Below, in pieces: positions 44,555 through 53,008 of a DNA stretch of 64,000 bases. Below the pieces are notes generated by a model. The model was not told the origin of the DNA and did no database searches. It was given only the letters and a program-made list of their open reading frames with translations. Origin of the DNA: an uncultured Ferrovibrio sp. Its GTDB lineage: Bacteria > Pseudomonadota > Alphaproteobacteria > Ferrovibrionales > Ferrovibrionaceae. The stretch is from assembly GCF_937960835.1 (NCBI RefSeq), contig NZ_CALGPC010000012.1:1-64000 (forward strand). The letters are read 5' to 3'. The position numbers were made by a program, and so were the translations under genes. Within the stretch, counting starts at the first letter, position 1; the number at the start of each line of letters is the position of its first letter.

Positions 44555-45444
44555 CAGCCAATCTCCCCGTTATGGCCGCGCGACTTCAGCCACTGGGCGC
44601 AGCATGCCTTCGCCAGTGCGCGCACCCGGCCGATATAGGCGGCCCGCTCGGTCACGCTGATCACGCCGCGTGCATCGAGCAGGTTGAAGGTATGGCTCGC
44701 CTTCAAACATTGGTCATAGGCAGGCAAAGCCAGGCCGGCCGCGATCAGACGGCCGCATTCCTGCTCGACATCGGCAAAGCGGCGGAACAGCTGTTCCGTG
44801 TCGGCATGCTCGAAATTGTAGGCGGAGAATTCCCGCTCGGCCTGCAGGAACACCTCGCCATAGGTGTTGCCGCGGCCGTTGAAATCGAGGTCGTAGACGT
44901 TGTCCTTGCCCTGCACATACATGGCAAGACGCTCGAGACCGTAGGTGATCTCGGCGGAAACCGGATTGCAGTCAAAGCCGCCGACCTGCTGGAAATAGGT
45001 GAACTGCGTCACTTCCATGCCGTCGCACCAGACTTCCCAGCCCAGGCCCCAGGCGCCGAGCGTCGGATTCTCCCAGTCGTCCTCGACGAAGCGGATGTCG
45101 TGGCGCTTGGGCGAGATGCCGAGCGCTTCCAGCGACCCGAGATAAAGATCGAGCACGTTTTCCGGGCTTGGCTTCAGAATCACCTGGAACTGATAGTAAT
45201 GCTGCAGGCGATTCGGGTTCTCGCCATAACGGCCGTCTTTCGGCCGGCGCGAGGGCTGCACATAGGCGGCATTCCAGGGCTCAGGCCCCAGCGCGCGCAG
45301 CGTGGTCGCGGGATGCGAGGTGCCGGCACCGACCTCCATGTCATAAGGCTGCAGCAGGATGCAACCTTGACGCGCCCAATAGGTCTGCAGAGCGAGAATC
45401 AGGTCCTGAAACGACGAAGCCGCGGCGATTCCGGTGGGCGCCAT
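44554..45444 (-). CDS. glyQ: Glycyl-tRNA synthetase alpha subunit
   Basis: 296 residues, the class II catalytic chain. SSFQDLILALQTYWARQGCI and LLQPYDMEVGAGTSHPATTL form the highly conserved start, YVQPSRRPKDGRYGENPNRL holds the ATP-binding arginines, and TYFQQVGGFDCNPVSAEITY is diagnostic. With GlyS it makes the alpha2-beta2 enzyme that charges tRNA-Gly. First gene of glyQ-glyS-ppdK. Confidence 0.98.
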   Translation of the reverse strand: MAPTGIAAASSFQDLILALQTYWARQGCILLQPYDMEVGAGTSHPATTLRALGPEPWNAAYVQPSRRPKDGRYGENPNRLQHYYQFQVILKPSPENVLDLYLGSLEALGISPKRHDIRFVEDDWENPTLGAWGLGWEVWCDGMEVTQFTYFQQVGGFDCNPVSAEITYGLERLAMYVQGKDNVYDLDFNGRGNTYGEVFLQAEREFSAYNFEHADTEQLFRRFADVEQECGRLIAAGLALPAYDQCLKASHTFNLLDARGVISVTERAAYIGRVRALAKACCAQWLKSRGHNGEIG

Positions 45445-45546
45445 CGTGGAGTCCTTTGCGCTCTCGCCCTTTGTTGCGGTGCGGGGTGATCGAAAAACGG
45501 GCGGACCTTAACCACCGCCCGCCTCAGGGTCAAGGGATTGGGGATT

Positions 45547-45780
45547 TTATGCGGACGGATACGGACAATTCTGCTGGCCGCAGGATTTCGCCGCGCCCGG
45601 CGCGACATAGATGCCGCAAACGGAGCATGCCACCATGTCCTCCGCAGTGACCGGCCGGCGCGGCTGCGAGTCGACGGTATCGGCAGCGGGCTTGTCGCCG
45701 ACGGCCTTCTTCCGGTTAACGTAACGAAAGCCGTACCAGACACCGGCAATCACAAGAATCAGCAACAGGTATTTCAGCAT
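45547..45780 (-). CDS. Small membrane-anchored PP0621-like protein
   Basis: 77 residues. One N-terminal membrane helix (LKYLLLILVIAGVWYGFRYV), a short polar linker and a C-terminal zinc-ribbon-like cysteine cluster (ACSVCGIYVAPGAA, then KSCGQQNCPYPSA). This matches the PP0621 family of small proteins of unknown function. The four cysteines could bind zinc. It lies upstream of glyQ's opposite end, separated by 100 bases, on the same strand as its neighbours. Confidence 0.75.
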   Translation of the reverse strand: MLKYLLLILVIAGVWYGFRYVNRKKAVGDKPAADTVDSQPRRPVTAEDMVACSVCGIYVAPGAAKSCGQQNCPYPSA

Positions 45781-45870
45781 GGGGGCCTATTTGCCGTAGC
45801 CGGCAGCGGGTCTATGGCAGGGGATCGCTCACCGATACTGCGGCCTCCCCCGCCCGGCCGCAAGGCCTGG

Positions 45871-46620
45871 CTAGGCCGGCAGGGCCGCACCGCTGCGCAG
45901 CACCGCATCGACCTCGGGAAAATAACTGCCATCTGGACGATGCAGCACGATGCCCGGTTCCAGGGTGAGGGGCGCCTTGCTGCCCTTGATGGCCCGCAGG
46001 ATGACGCGCTTGGCCGGCTCGCCTGCGCGCGACCACAGCGGCGTGATGCGGATCGCGCCGGCTTTTTTTGCCATCAGGGCGTCTAATAATTCCGGCAGGC
46101 GTTCGCTGCGATGGATCAGCGTGATGCCGCCGCCTGGCCTGGCATGGCGCAGCAAGGCTGCGACCCATTGTCCCAGGTCCGCCTCACCATTTTCATGGCG
46201 CGCGGTGGCGCGGCCGGCATGGGGCGATATGCGATGCCGGCTGGCGTCGAAATAGGGCGGATTCGCAAAAACCTGATCATAAGTGTTGGGCGTGATTCCG
46301 GCGATGCGCTTGCGGATATCGCCGGCGACGACCCGCAAACGCCCCTCCATCTTATTGGCCGCGATATTGCGGGTGCAGAGGGAAACCAGATCCTCCTGGA
46401 TTTCGATCCCGTCGACGGCAATATCCGGCTGCCTGGCGGCAAGGCACAGCATGCCAACGCCGGTGCCGCAGCCCAGTTCCAGCACCCGCATGCCCGGACG
46501 GGCCGGCACGGCGGCGGCCAGCATCACGGCATCGGCACTGGCGCGCTGGCCCTTGCGCGGCTGCTCAATGCGTACCAATCCCCCCAAAAGGGCGTCACAA
46601 GTCAGTTCTGTAGGCGTCAT
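45871..46620 (-). CDS. TrmN6-like (YfiC) SAM-dependent N6-adenine methyltransferase
   Basis: 249 residues. The start GGLVRIEQPRKGQRASADAV, SAM motif VLELGCGTGVGMLCLAARQP and the catalytic NPPY in QVFANPPYFDASRHRI identify the tRNA1(Val) A37 N6-methyltransferase-like family. Alphaproteobacterial members are often annotated only as methyltransferases, so the tRNA substrate is inferred. It is divergent from the polyprenyl synthase gene, with 113 bases between them. Confidence 0.88.
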   Translation of the reverse strand: MTPTELTCDALLGGLVRIEQPRKGQRASADAVMLAAAVPARPGMRVLELGCGTGVGMLCLAARQPDIAVDGIEIQEDLVSLCTRNIAANKMEGRLRVVAGDIRKRIAGITPNTYDQVFANPPYFDASRHRISPHAGRATARHENGEADLGQWVAALLRHARPGGGITLIHRSERLPELLDALMAKKAGAIRITPLWSRAGEPAKRVILRAIKGSKAPLTLEPGIVLHRPDGSYFPEVDAVLRSGAALPA

Positions 46621-46733
46621 AAGCCCTTAATGGCGCGTTTTGAGGCCGGAGTGGCGCTTGACCGACCTTGCCATCCCACTATGCTCCAGCCAGACCGTTC
46701 CAGACAACATAGCCAGACACCACAGGCCGCGTA

Positions 46734-47765
46734 GTGCAGACCGCTCCGAAAAAACAGCCCCATGATACCGTTTCGGGTGCCGTGAAGCCGAGCATCGAAC
46801 CGCTGCGCGCGTTGGTCGCCGCTGATATGGAGGCGGTGAACCGCGAAATCCTGCGTCGCATGGAAAGTGACGTCAGGCTGATTCCGGAACTGGCCAGCCA
46901 TCTGATCGCCGCCGGTGGCAAGCGCATCCGGCCGCTGCTGACGCTTGGCGCCGCCAAGCTGTGCGGCTATCGCGGCGACAAGCATGTCCTGCTCGCGACC
47001 TGTGTCGAATTCATCCATACCGCCACGCTGCTGCATGACGACGTGGTGGATGAGAGCGAACGCCGCCGCGGCAACACCACGGCCAACGTGCTGTGGGGCA
47101 ACCAGGCCTCGGTGCTGGTCGGCGACTTCCTGTTCAGCCGCGCCTTCCAGCTGATGGTGGAAACCGGCTCGCTGGAGGTGCTGCGCATCCTGGCAAACGC
47201 CTCGGCGGTGATTGCCGAAGGCGAAGTGCTGCAGCTGATGACCGCCAATGACATGAATTCAACCGAGGCCGATTACCTGAAGGTCATCGAATCGAAGACG
47301 GCGGCGCTGTTCGCCGCGGCCTGCCGGGTCGGCGGCGTGATTGCCGAGCGCCCGGCCGAGGACGTTCAGGCGCTGGACGATTATGGCCGGTATCTGGGTA
47401 TTGCCTTCCAGCTCGTTGACGATGCGCTGGATTATGCCTCCGACGGGGCGACCTTGGGCAAGAATACCGGCGATGACTTCCGCGAAGGCAAGGTCACCCT
47501 GCCGGTGACGCTGGCCTTCAGCCGCGGCTCGGAGGCCGAGCGGGATTTCTGGCGCCGGGTGATCGAGCGCCCGGAGGAGCAGACCGCCGAGGACTGGCCA
47601 CAGGCTCTGCGCTACATCGACCGCTACAATGCCATCGACGAAACCCTGGCCCGCGCCCGCCTCTACGGCCAGAAGGCGCGCCAGGCGCTGCTGACGCTTC
47701 CGGCCGGCGCGATGCGCGATGCCATGGCGGAAACCATCGATTTCGCCATCGAGCGGGCTCTGTAA
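46734..47765 (+). CDS. ispB: Long-chain polyprenyl diphosphate synthase (octaprenyl/decaprenyl type)
   Basis: 343 residues. It builds the ubiquinone side chain. The first Asp-rich motif is ATLLHDDVVDESERRRGNTT and the second is QLVDDALDYASDGATLGKNT. GGKRIRPLLTLGAAKL is the IPP-binding lysine/arginine region. Chain length cannot be read from sequence by eye. The likely start is GTG at 46734; no ribosome site is evident, and a downstream ATG before EAVNREILRR is possible. Followed by tRNA-Pro on the same strand. Confidence 0.92.
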   Translation: MQTAPKKQPHDTVSGAVKPSIEPLRALVAADMEAVNREILRRMESDVRLIPELASHLIAAGGKRIRPLLTLGAAKLCGYRGDKHVLLATCVEFIHTATLLHDDVVDESERRRGNTTANVLWGNQASVLVGDFLFSRAFQLMVETGSLEVLRILANASAVIAEGEVLQLMTANDMNSTEADYLKVIESKTAALFAAACRVGGVIAERPAEDVQALDDYGRYLGIAFQLVDDALDYASDGATLGKNTGDDFREGKVTLPVTLAFSRGSEAERDFWRRVIERPEEQTAEDWPQALRYIDRYNAIDETLARARLYGQKARQALLTLPAGAMRDAMAETIDFAIERAL

Positions 47766-47851
47766 ACGGCTGAAAACGCCGCCGATTTTCCTTAACCCTT
47801 GCCGCTTGCGGCCAAGCCCCCTAGGCGCTATACAGGCGCCCGCGCCGGTGT

Positions 47852-47928
47852 CGGAGTGTAGCTCAGCCTGGTAGAGCACTAGCTTCGGGAGCTAGGGGCC
47901 GGAGGTTCGAATCCTCTCACTCCGACCA
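47852..47928 (+). tRNA. tRNA-Pro (anticodon CGG)
   Basis: 77 bases from CGGAGTG to CACTCCG, then A and encoded CCA. The D arm is AGCTCAGCCTGGTAGAGCA, the anticodon stem CTAGC/GCTAG encloses TTCGGGA with anticodon CGG (reads CCG, proline), and the T arm is GGAGGTTCGAATCCTC. All stems pair. Confidence 0.97.
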
Positions 47929-47972
47929 GCGCGCAGTTTTCTCCCGCATATCCCCTCTCTTCAGCCCAGTCC

Positions 47973-48884
47973 TTATTCGGTCCAGACCTTCGGCACCTTC
48001 TGCCGGCGGATCGTTTCGCGATAGAGGATGTAAAGCCCGCTCGCCACCACGATGGCGCAGCCGATCCAGGTCTGCAGATCGGGAAAGTCGCCCCAGATAT
48101 ACCAGCCGAACAGCACCGACCAGATCAGGTGGGTGTAATCGAACGGCGCCACCACCGAGGCCGGCGCAAGCCCATAGGCGCGGGTCATGGCAAGCTGCGC
48201 CAATCCGCCCACCAGGCCAACGGCGATCAGCAGCGGCAAGTCGCTCCAAGCTGGCGTTACCCAGAACCACGGCAAGGCCAGGCCGGTGAACAGGGTGCAG
48301 AAAGCGGTGAAATAGAAGGCGATGGTGGTCGAGGGTTCGGTGTCGCTCAATTTGCGGATCTGAATCATCGCCAGCGCATAGAGCGCCGTGGCGCCGACGA
48401 CGACGATGGCGCCGCTTTGCAGCATCCCCTCGCCCGGCCGCACGATCACCAACATGCCGATGAAGCCGACCACAATGGCCGACCAGCGATGGATGCCGAC
48501 CTTCTCGCGCAGCAGCCAGATCGACAGGAAGGCGATGAAGATCGGTCCCGAAAACGAGATCGCGGTGACATCGGCCAGCGGCATCGAGCCGTAAGCGAAG
48601 AAAAAGCCGAGCATCGCAACACAGCCGAAGCCGGACCGCAGGCCGTGATCCAGGACCCGCCGGGTGCGCAGCACGCCGAAGCCGCCGGGTCCGCGCGCCA
48701 CCATGAACAGGATGGGCGGAAAGGCGCAGAGACTGCGGAAAAACATCACCTGCACTGTGGGATAGCTGGCGACCAGCCACTTCACCAGAGCGTCCATGAC
48801 GCCGAACAGCGTGACAGCAGCAACCATATAGCCGATGCCGAGCGGCACGTTCGACATCGGGGCAGCGAATGGGGAAGACGACAT
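47973..48884 (-). CDS. EamA/DMT family transporter
   Basis: 303 residues, ten membrane helices in two EamA repeats (first near GYMVAAVTLFGVMDALVKWL, second near VVVGATALYALAMIQIRKLS). The family exports amino acids or metabolites or imports carboxylates; the substrate here is unknown. The ATG at 48884 is chosen since the frame further up crosses the terminator of the next gene. It is downstream of the binding-protein array but separated from it by a strong terminator. Confidence 0.88.
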   Translation of the reverse strand: MSSSPFAAPMSNVPLGIGYMVAAVTLFGVMDALVKWLVASYPTVQVMFFRSLCAFPPILFMVARGPGGFGVLRTRRVLDHGLRSGFGCVAMLGFFFAYGSMPLADVTAISFSGPIFIAFLSIWLLREKVGIHRWSAIVVGFIGMLVIVRPGEGMLQSGAIVVVGATALYALAMIQIRKLSDTEPSTTIAFYFTAFCTLFTGLALPWFWVTPAWSDLPLLIAVGLVGGLAQLAMTRAYGLAPASVVAPFDYTHLIWSVLFGWYIWGDFPDLQTWIGCAIVVASGLYILYRETIRRQKVPKVWTE

Positions 48885-48907
48885 GTGAAAGCGAACCGGA
48901 AAAGGAT

Positions 48908-48934
48908 GGCCCGGCATGTCTGCCATGCCGGGCC
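48908..48934 (-). terminator. Intrinsic terminator of binding-protein gene 1
   Basis: GGCCCGGCATG (48908-48918) pairs with CATGCCGGGCC (48924-48934), 11 perfect pairs and a five-base loop. The minus strand then runs ATCCTTTTCC. The stem is GGCCCGGCATG-like and may be a mobile REP-type palindrome used as terminator. Confidence 0.82.
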
Positions 48935-48995
48935 GGTTACGCAACAGATTAGCGGAAGCTTTCGCGATCGGCCAGATCGCGCCCGGCCGCAACGG

Positions 48996-50177
48996 CTAGA
49001 AAGCCAGCGGCTCGGTCACGCGCTGCCAGCGGCCATTCTTGACCTGTGCCATGAAAACAGCATCGGTGCCGTGATGCTTGTTCGGCCCGAAGGTCATCAC
49101 CGGCCCGCCGAAGATGTCCCGATAGCCCTGGATCGATTCCATCGCCTTCAGGAAGCTCTCCAGCGTCAGATCCTTGCCCGCGCGGTCCAGCCCCATGACG
49201 ATCAGATCGGCCGCCACATAGGAGAATTGTGCCGCCGGATTGGGATCGGCGCCGTATTTCTCGCGATACTTCTCCACCCATTGCTGCAAGGCCGCATTGC
49301 TGGAATCCCGATAGGGCGCTTCGATCTGCGTCATGGCGTACAGCCCCTCGGTGGCGCCGCCCGGTGCGCTGGCAACCGCCAGATCGAATGTGGCCGTCGT
49401 TCCGACCATGTCGACATCCCAGCCCATCTTCTTCGCCGTACTGACCGGCAGGATGCTGTCGCGGATGATTGAACCCAAAGCGATCAGGTCGCAACCGGAC
49501 GCCCGCAGCTTGGTCAGATGCGCGGTGAAGTCGGTATCGGTCGGCTTATGCGTGGTTGAATCCGCCAGCTTCACGTTCATCGCCGCCAGCTGATCCTTCA
49601 CGCCCTCGAAGACTTCGCGGCCGAAATCGGTGTCCTGGTAAAGAGCGCAGATGTTCTTCTTGCCCCGCTCCTGCACGAAGTAGCGCATCGCGCTCCGCAT
49701 CTGGGCGTAGTAGGACGCACCCGCCGCCCATTTCATCGGATGGAACGGCTCATAAAGCTGCCGCGCCCAGCTCAAGGGAAAGAAGTTCGGCACACCCAGC
49801 TTGATCTGTTCGGGCAGGACCGCGTTGTTCATCGGCGTGCCGGCGCCCAGCAGGATGAGAAACACCTTGTCCCGGTGCAGCAGCTTGTTGGCCGCCTGTA
49901 CGGCACGTGGCACCTGATACTGGCTGTCTTCGACAATATAGCGGATCATGCGGCCATGAATCCCGCCTGCTGCATTCACCTCATCGAAACGCATGCGGGC
50001 CGCATTGGAGGAATGCACCCCGAAAGCTGCCGCCACGCCGGACAGATCGGTATGGGTGCCGATCACGATCTCCGTCTTGGTGATGCCCTGGCCCTTGTTT
50101 TGGGCAACCGCCAGGCCGCCGCTGGCGGCAATCAGGATAACCGCGGCCGCGCCGCAGATGTTACGCACCGCCTTCAT
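48996..50177 (-). CDS. ABC transporter periplasmic binding protein, LivJ/Leu-Ile-Val type (copy 1)
   Basis: 393 residues, type I periplasmic binding fold. The signal peptide is VRNICGAAAVILIAASGGLAV. It opens with ITKTEIVIGTHTDLSGVAAA and then HSSNAARMRFDEVNAAGGIH, the pattern of HAAT-family receptors for branched-chain amino acids, amides or organic acids. It is the most divergent of four tandem paralogues (48996-54187), for example PFHPMKWAAGASYYAQMRSA. GGGAGAA ribosome site and its own terminator indicate a separate transcript. Ligand unknown. Confidence 0.9.
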   Translation of the reverse strand: MKAVRNICGAAAVILIAASGGLAVAQNKGQGITKTEIVIGTHTDLSGVAAAFGVHSSNAARMRFDEVNAAGGIHGRMIRYIVEDSQYQVPRAVQAANKLLHRDKVFLILLGAGTPMNNAVLPEQIKLGVPNFFPLSWARQLYEPFHPMKWAAGASYYAQMRSAMRYFVQERGKKNICALYQDTDFGREVFEGVKDQLAAMNVKLADSTTHKPTDTDFTAHLTKLRASGCDLIALGSIIRDSILPVSTAKKMGWDVDMVGTTATFDLAVASAPGGATEGLYAMTQIEAPYRDSSNAALQQWVEKYREKYGADPNPAAQFSYVAADLIVMGLDRAGKDLTLESFLKAMESIQGYRDIFGGPVMTFGPNKHHGTDAVFMAQVKNGRWQRVTEPLAF

Positions 50178-50210
50178 CGTCGTTCTCCCGATTCTGATTT
50201 TTCAGCATGA

Positions 50211-50244
50211 AAAAGGCTGCGACCGCCGCCAAGCGGTCACAGCC
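50211..50244 (-). terminator. Intrinsic terminator of binding-protein gene 2
   Basis: GGCTG-C-GACCGC (50215-50226) pairs with GCGGTC-A-CAGCC (50233-50244), one internal mismatch, and the minus strand continues TTTTTCATG. Between copy 2 and the start of copy 1. Confidence 0.82.
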
Positions 50245-50261
50245 CAACATCGCGGATGCCG

Positions 50262-51452
50262 TCAGCTGCCGTAATTGACCGGGCCGGCAACAGTGACGAA
50301 CTTCCCCTTTTGCACCTGATACAGGAAGCTTTCGTTCGAGCCCTGATGTTTGTCCGGACCGAAACTGACCACCGGCCCCCCGAACATGTCGCGATAGCCT
50401 TTGATCGATTCCATCCCCTTGATGAAGGCGTCGGTCGTCAGGTCCTTGCCGGCGCGATCCAGCGCGGTGATGATCAGATCCATCAGGCTGTATCCATAGA
50501 CGGCGCCGATATTCGGATCGCTGCCGAACGTCTCCTTGTAGCGATCCATCCAGGCAACCAGATGCTGCGGCGCGGTGTCACGATAGGGAAACACGGTTCC
50601 AGCCATGGCGTAGAAGCCTTCGGTGGCCCCGCCCGGCGCGCCGGCAACCGTCTGGTCGTAGCTGGCCGACGATCCGATGAAGTCGACGTCATTCCATCCC
50701 ATCTTCCGGGCCGTGCCATAGGGCACGATGGCATCGCGGATGATCGATCCGGAGGCAATCAGGTCGCAATTTGCCGCGCGCAGTTTGGAAATCTGAGCGG
50801 TGAAGTCGGTATCGGCCGGCTTGTTGGTGGCGGTTTCGACCAGTTCCATATTCATCGCCTTGGCCTGATCGCGCGCCGCTTCGAAGATCTCTTTGCCGAA
50901 ATCGGTGTCCTGATACAGGCTGCAGATGCGCTTTTTGCCCTTGCTGGCCACCATCCAGGCGATGCCGGCGCGGATCTGGTCATAATAGGAAGACTGCGCC
51001 ACGAATTTCATGCGATCGAAGGGCTGATACATCTGGCGCGCCGCCGTCAGCGGAAACAGGTTCGGCACGCCCGCCTTGAACTGGTCCGGCAGCACCGCAT
51101 TGTTCATCGGCGTGCCCAGCGAGCCGGCCATCAGAAAAATGTTGTCGCGATGGAGCAGCTTGTTCGCCGCCTGCACCGCGCGCGGCACCTGATACTGATT
51201 GTCCTCGACCACCAGCTTGATCTTGCGGCCATGGATACCGCCTTGCGCATTCACCTCCTCAATGCGCATCCGCATCGCATTCGATGAATTGACACCGTAG
51301 GATGCCGCCGGGCCGCTGAGGTCCGTGTGCATGCCGATGACGATTTCGGTTTTGGTGACGCCGCGAACCTTGGCGGGCTGTGCGGCAACATGTCCAACAA
51401 AAAGCACTGAAGAGGCCGCCGCAGCGACCGCGAGTACATTGACCCTACGCAT
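50262..51452 (-). CDS. ABC transporter periplasmic binding protein, LivJ type (copy 2)
   Basis: 396 residues. Signal peptide RRVNVLAVAAAASSVLFVGH. It shares the array motif GVTKTEIVIGMHTDLSGPAA, then VVEDNQYQVPRAVQAANKLL, but the mid-region differs from copies 3 and 4 (NNAVLPDQFKAGVPNLFPLT). ATG at 51452 chosen because the signal peptide begins there; the frame is open 13 codons further. The ligand pocket cannot be read by eye. Its upstream region is AT-rich with repeated motifs. Confidence 0.92.
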   Translation of the reverse strand: MRRVNVLAVAAAASSVLFVGHVAAQPAKVRGVTKTEIVIGMHTDLSGPAASYGVNSSNAMRMRIEEVNAQGGIHGRKIKLVVEDNQYQVPRAVQAANKLLHRDNIFLMAGSLGTPMNNAVLPDQFKAGVPNLFPLTAARQMYQPFDRMKFVAQSSYYDQIRAGIAWMVASKGKKRICSLYQDTDFGKEIFEAARDQAKAMNMELVETATNKPADTDFTAQISKLRAANCDLIASGSIIRDAIVPYGTARKMGWNDVDFIGSSASYDQTVAGAPGGATEGFYAMAGTVFPYRDTAPQHLVAWMDRYKETFGSDPNIGAVYGYSLMDLIITALDRAGKDLTTDAFIKGMESIKGYRDMFGGPVVSFGPDKHQGSNESFLYQVQKGKFVTVAGPVNYGS

Positions 51453-51516
51453 GCCAACCTCCCTCGTCTTTTGTGTGGTTATGCCGGGCAAGCCTAGCCC
51501 GGAACGCCAACGAGGG

Positions 51517-51570
51517 CATTGTCAATTTACGTTATGACAGTGTTATTGTCCCTTCAGTGTAATGACATTG
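51517..51570 (-). promoter_or_regulatory. AT-rich repeated-motif promoter region of binding-protein copy 2
   Basis: On the minus strand GTCATTACACTG, then GACAATAACACTG, then TGTCATAACGTAAATTGAC occur within 54 bases. The near-direct repeats of an (A/T)-rich ACACTG/ACGT motif look like operator sites. TTACGTTATGACA on the plus strand resembles the palindrome found upstream of livH. The site is 65-118 bases before the start codon. Confidence 0.35.
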
Positions 51571-51585
51571 GCAGCTGCAAATGAA

Positions 51586-51613
51586 AACGCCCGCGGCAGA
51601 TACCGCGGGCGTT
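51586..51613 (-). terminator. Intrinsic terminator of binding-protein gene 3
   Basis: AACGCCCGCGG (51586-51596) and CCGCGGGCGTT (51603-51613), 11 perfect pairs, six-base loop. The minus strand continues TTCATTTGC. The stem is almost the same as that after copy 4, consistent with duplication of gene plus terminator. Confidence 0.88.
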
Positions 51614-51650
51614 ACGTTTCTCGCCGATTTCAGCGGATCTGCAGTCAGCG

Positions 51651-52829
51651 TCAGTATTTCAGCGGACCGGCGATCTGCACGAAGCGGCCCTTCTGAATCT
51701 GATAGAACAGCACTTCTGTCGTGCCCTGATGCTTCTGCGGGCCGAAATTGATCACGGGGCCGCCGAAGATGTCGCGGTAGCCCTGGATGCCTTCCAGCGC
51801 CTTGACGAACTTCTCGGTGGTCACGTCCTTGCCCACCCGCTGCAGCGCCGTCACGATCAGGTCGGCGATGTTGTGGCCATAGACCGCGCCGATATTCGGA
51901 TCGCTGCCATACTTCGCCTTGTAGGCATCCCACCAGGCCGCGACGGTGGCATTGGCGGTATCGCGATAGGGCATCACCGTACCGGCGCCGACATAAAGGC
52001 CTTCGGTGGCGCCGCCCGGTGCGCTGGCGACGATCTGGTCGAAGCTCGCCGACTGCGAGACGAAGTCCACATCGGTCCAGCCCATCTTGCGCGCGGTGGC
52101 ATAAGGCACGATGGCGTCGCGCACGATGGCGCCCAGCGCCACGAGATCGCAGCCGGAGTTGCGCAGCTTGGTGATCTGGGCGGTGAAGTCGGTATCGGTC
52201 GGCTTGTTCGTCGCCGTATCCACCACCTGCATGTTCATCGCCTTGGCCTGATCCTGCACGCCTTCCAGGATTTCCTTGCCGAAATCGGTGTCCTGATACA
52301 GCGTGCAGAGCTTCTTGCGGCCGTTCTTCTCGACCAGATACTTAATGCCTGCGCGGATATGGTCGTAATAGCTGGAGAAGGTCTGGAACTTCAGCGGATG
52401 GAACGGCTCGACCATCGAGCGCGCCGCCGTCAGCGGCGACAGGTTCGGCACGCCTGCCTTGAACTGCTCGGCAAACACCGCGTTGTTATGCGGCGTGCCC
52501 AGCGCGCCGGCCATCAGGAAGATCTTGTCGCGGTTGATCAGCTTGTTCGCCGCCTGCACCGCGCGCGGCACCTGATACTGGTGGTCCTCGACGATCAGGC
52601 GGATCTTGCGGCCATGCACGCCACCCTCGGCATTGACCTTGTCAAAATACAGCCGCATCGCATTCGACACATGAACGCCATAGGACGCCGCGGGTCCGCT
52701 CAGATCGGTATGCTGACCGATCACGATCTCATTCTTGGTGACGCCCCGCACGTCCTGCGCCATGGCCGGTGCAGTTAGGACCATGGCCAAGGCTGTGGCG
52801 GCAACCCCGAATATAAATCCCCGTTGCAT
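51651..52829 (-). CDS. ABC transporter periplasmic binding protein, LivJ type (copy 3)
   Basis: 392 residues. Signal peptide FGVAATALAMVLTAPAMAQD. It is very similar to copy 4 over its full length, well above four-fifths identity by eye, with shared blocks NRDKIFLMAGALGTPHNNAV and SASFDQIVASAPGGATEGLY. Clusters of differences lie in short loops (HVSNAMRLYFD; LSPLTAARSMVEPF), where ligand contacts could differ. Recent tandem duplication is the simplest explanation. Confidence 0.93.
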   Translation of the reverse strand: MQRGFIFGVAATALAMVLTAPAMAQDVRGVTKNEIVIGQHTDLSGPAASYGVHVSNAMRLYFDKVNAEGGVHGRKIRLIVEDHQYQVPRAVQAANKLINRDKIFLMAGALGTPHNNAVFAEQFKAGVPNLSPLTAARSMVEPFHPLKFQTFSSYYDHIRAGIKYLVEKNGRKKLCTLYQDTDFGKEILEGVQDQAKAMNMQVVDTATNKPTDTDFTAQITKLRNSGCDLVALGAIVRDAIVPYATARKMGWTDVDFVSQSASFDQIVASAPGGATEGLYVGAGTVMPYRDTANATVAAWWDAYKAKYGSDPNIGAVYGHNIADLIVTALQRVGKDVTTEKFVKALEGIQGYRDIFGGPVINFGPQKHQGTTEVLFYQIQKGRFVQIAGPLKY

Positions 52830-52952
52830 TTCAAGCTCCCTATAAGTTTTTGTTATTTGCAGGATCAGGCTAGCGCGGAACTGTCCGGGGCGTAAGCGGA
52901 TTTTGCGCTCTCATTCGCGGTATTGACCGCCCTGCTGCAGTGCAAAAAAGAA

Positions 52953-52979
52953 ACGCCCGCGGCCAGAAGCCGCGGGCGT
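52953..52979 (-). terminator. Intrinsic terminator of binding-protein gene 4
   Basis: ACGCCCGCGG (52953-52962) pairs with CCGCGGGCGT (52970-52979). The minus strand continues TTCTTTTTTGC. Same stem sequence as the terminator after copy 3. Confidence 0.9.
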
Positions 52980-53008
52980 CCTACCCGACTGAACGGATTG
53001 GGATTTGC

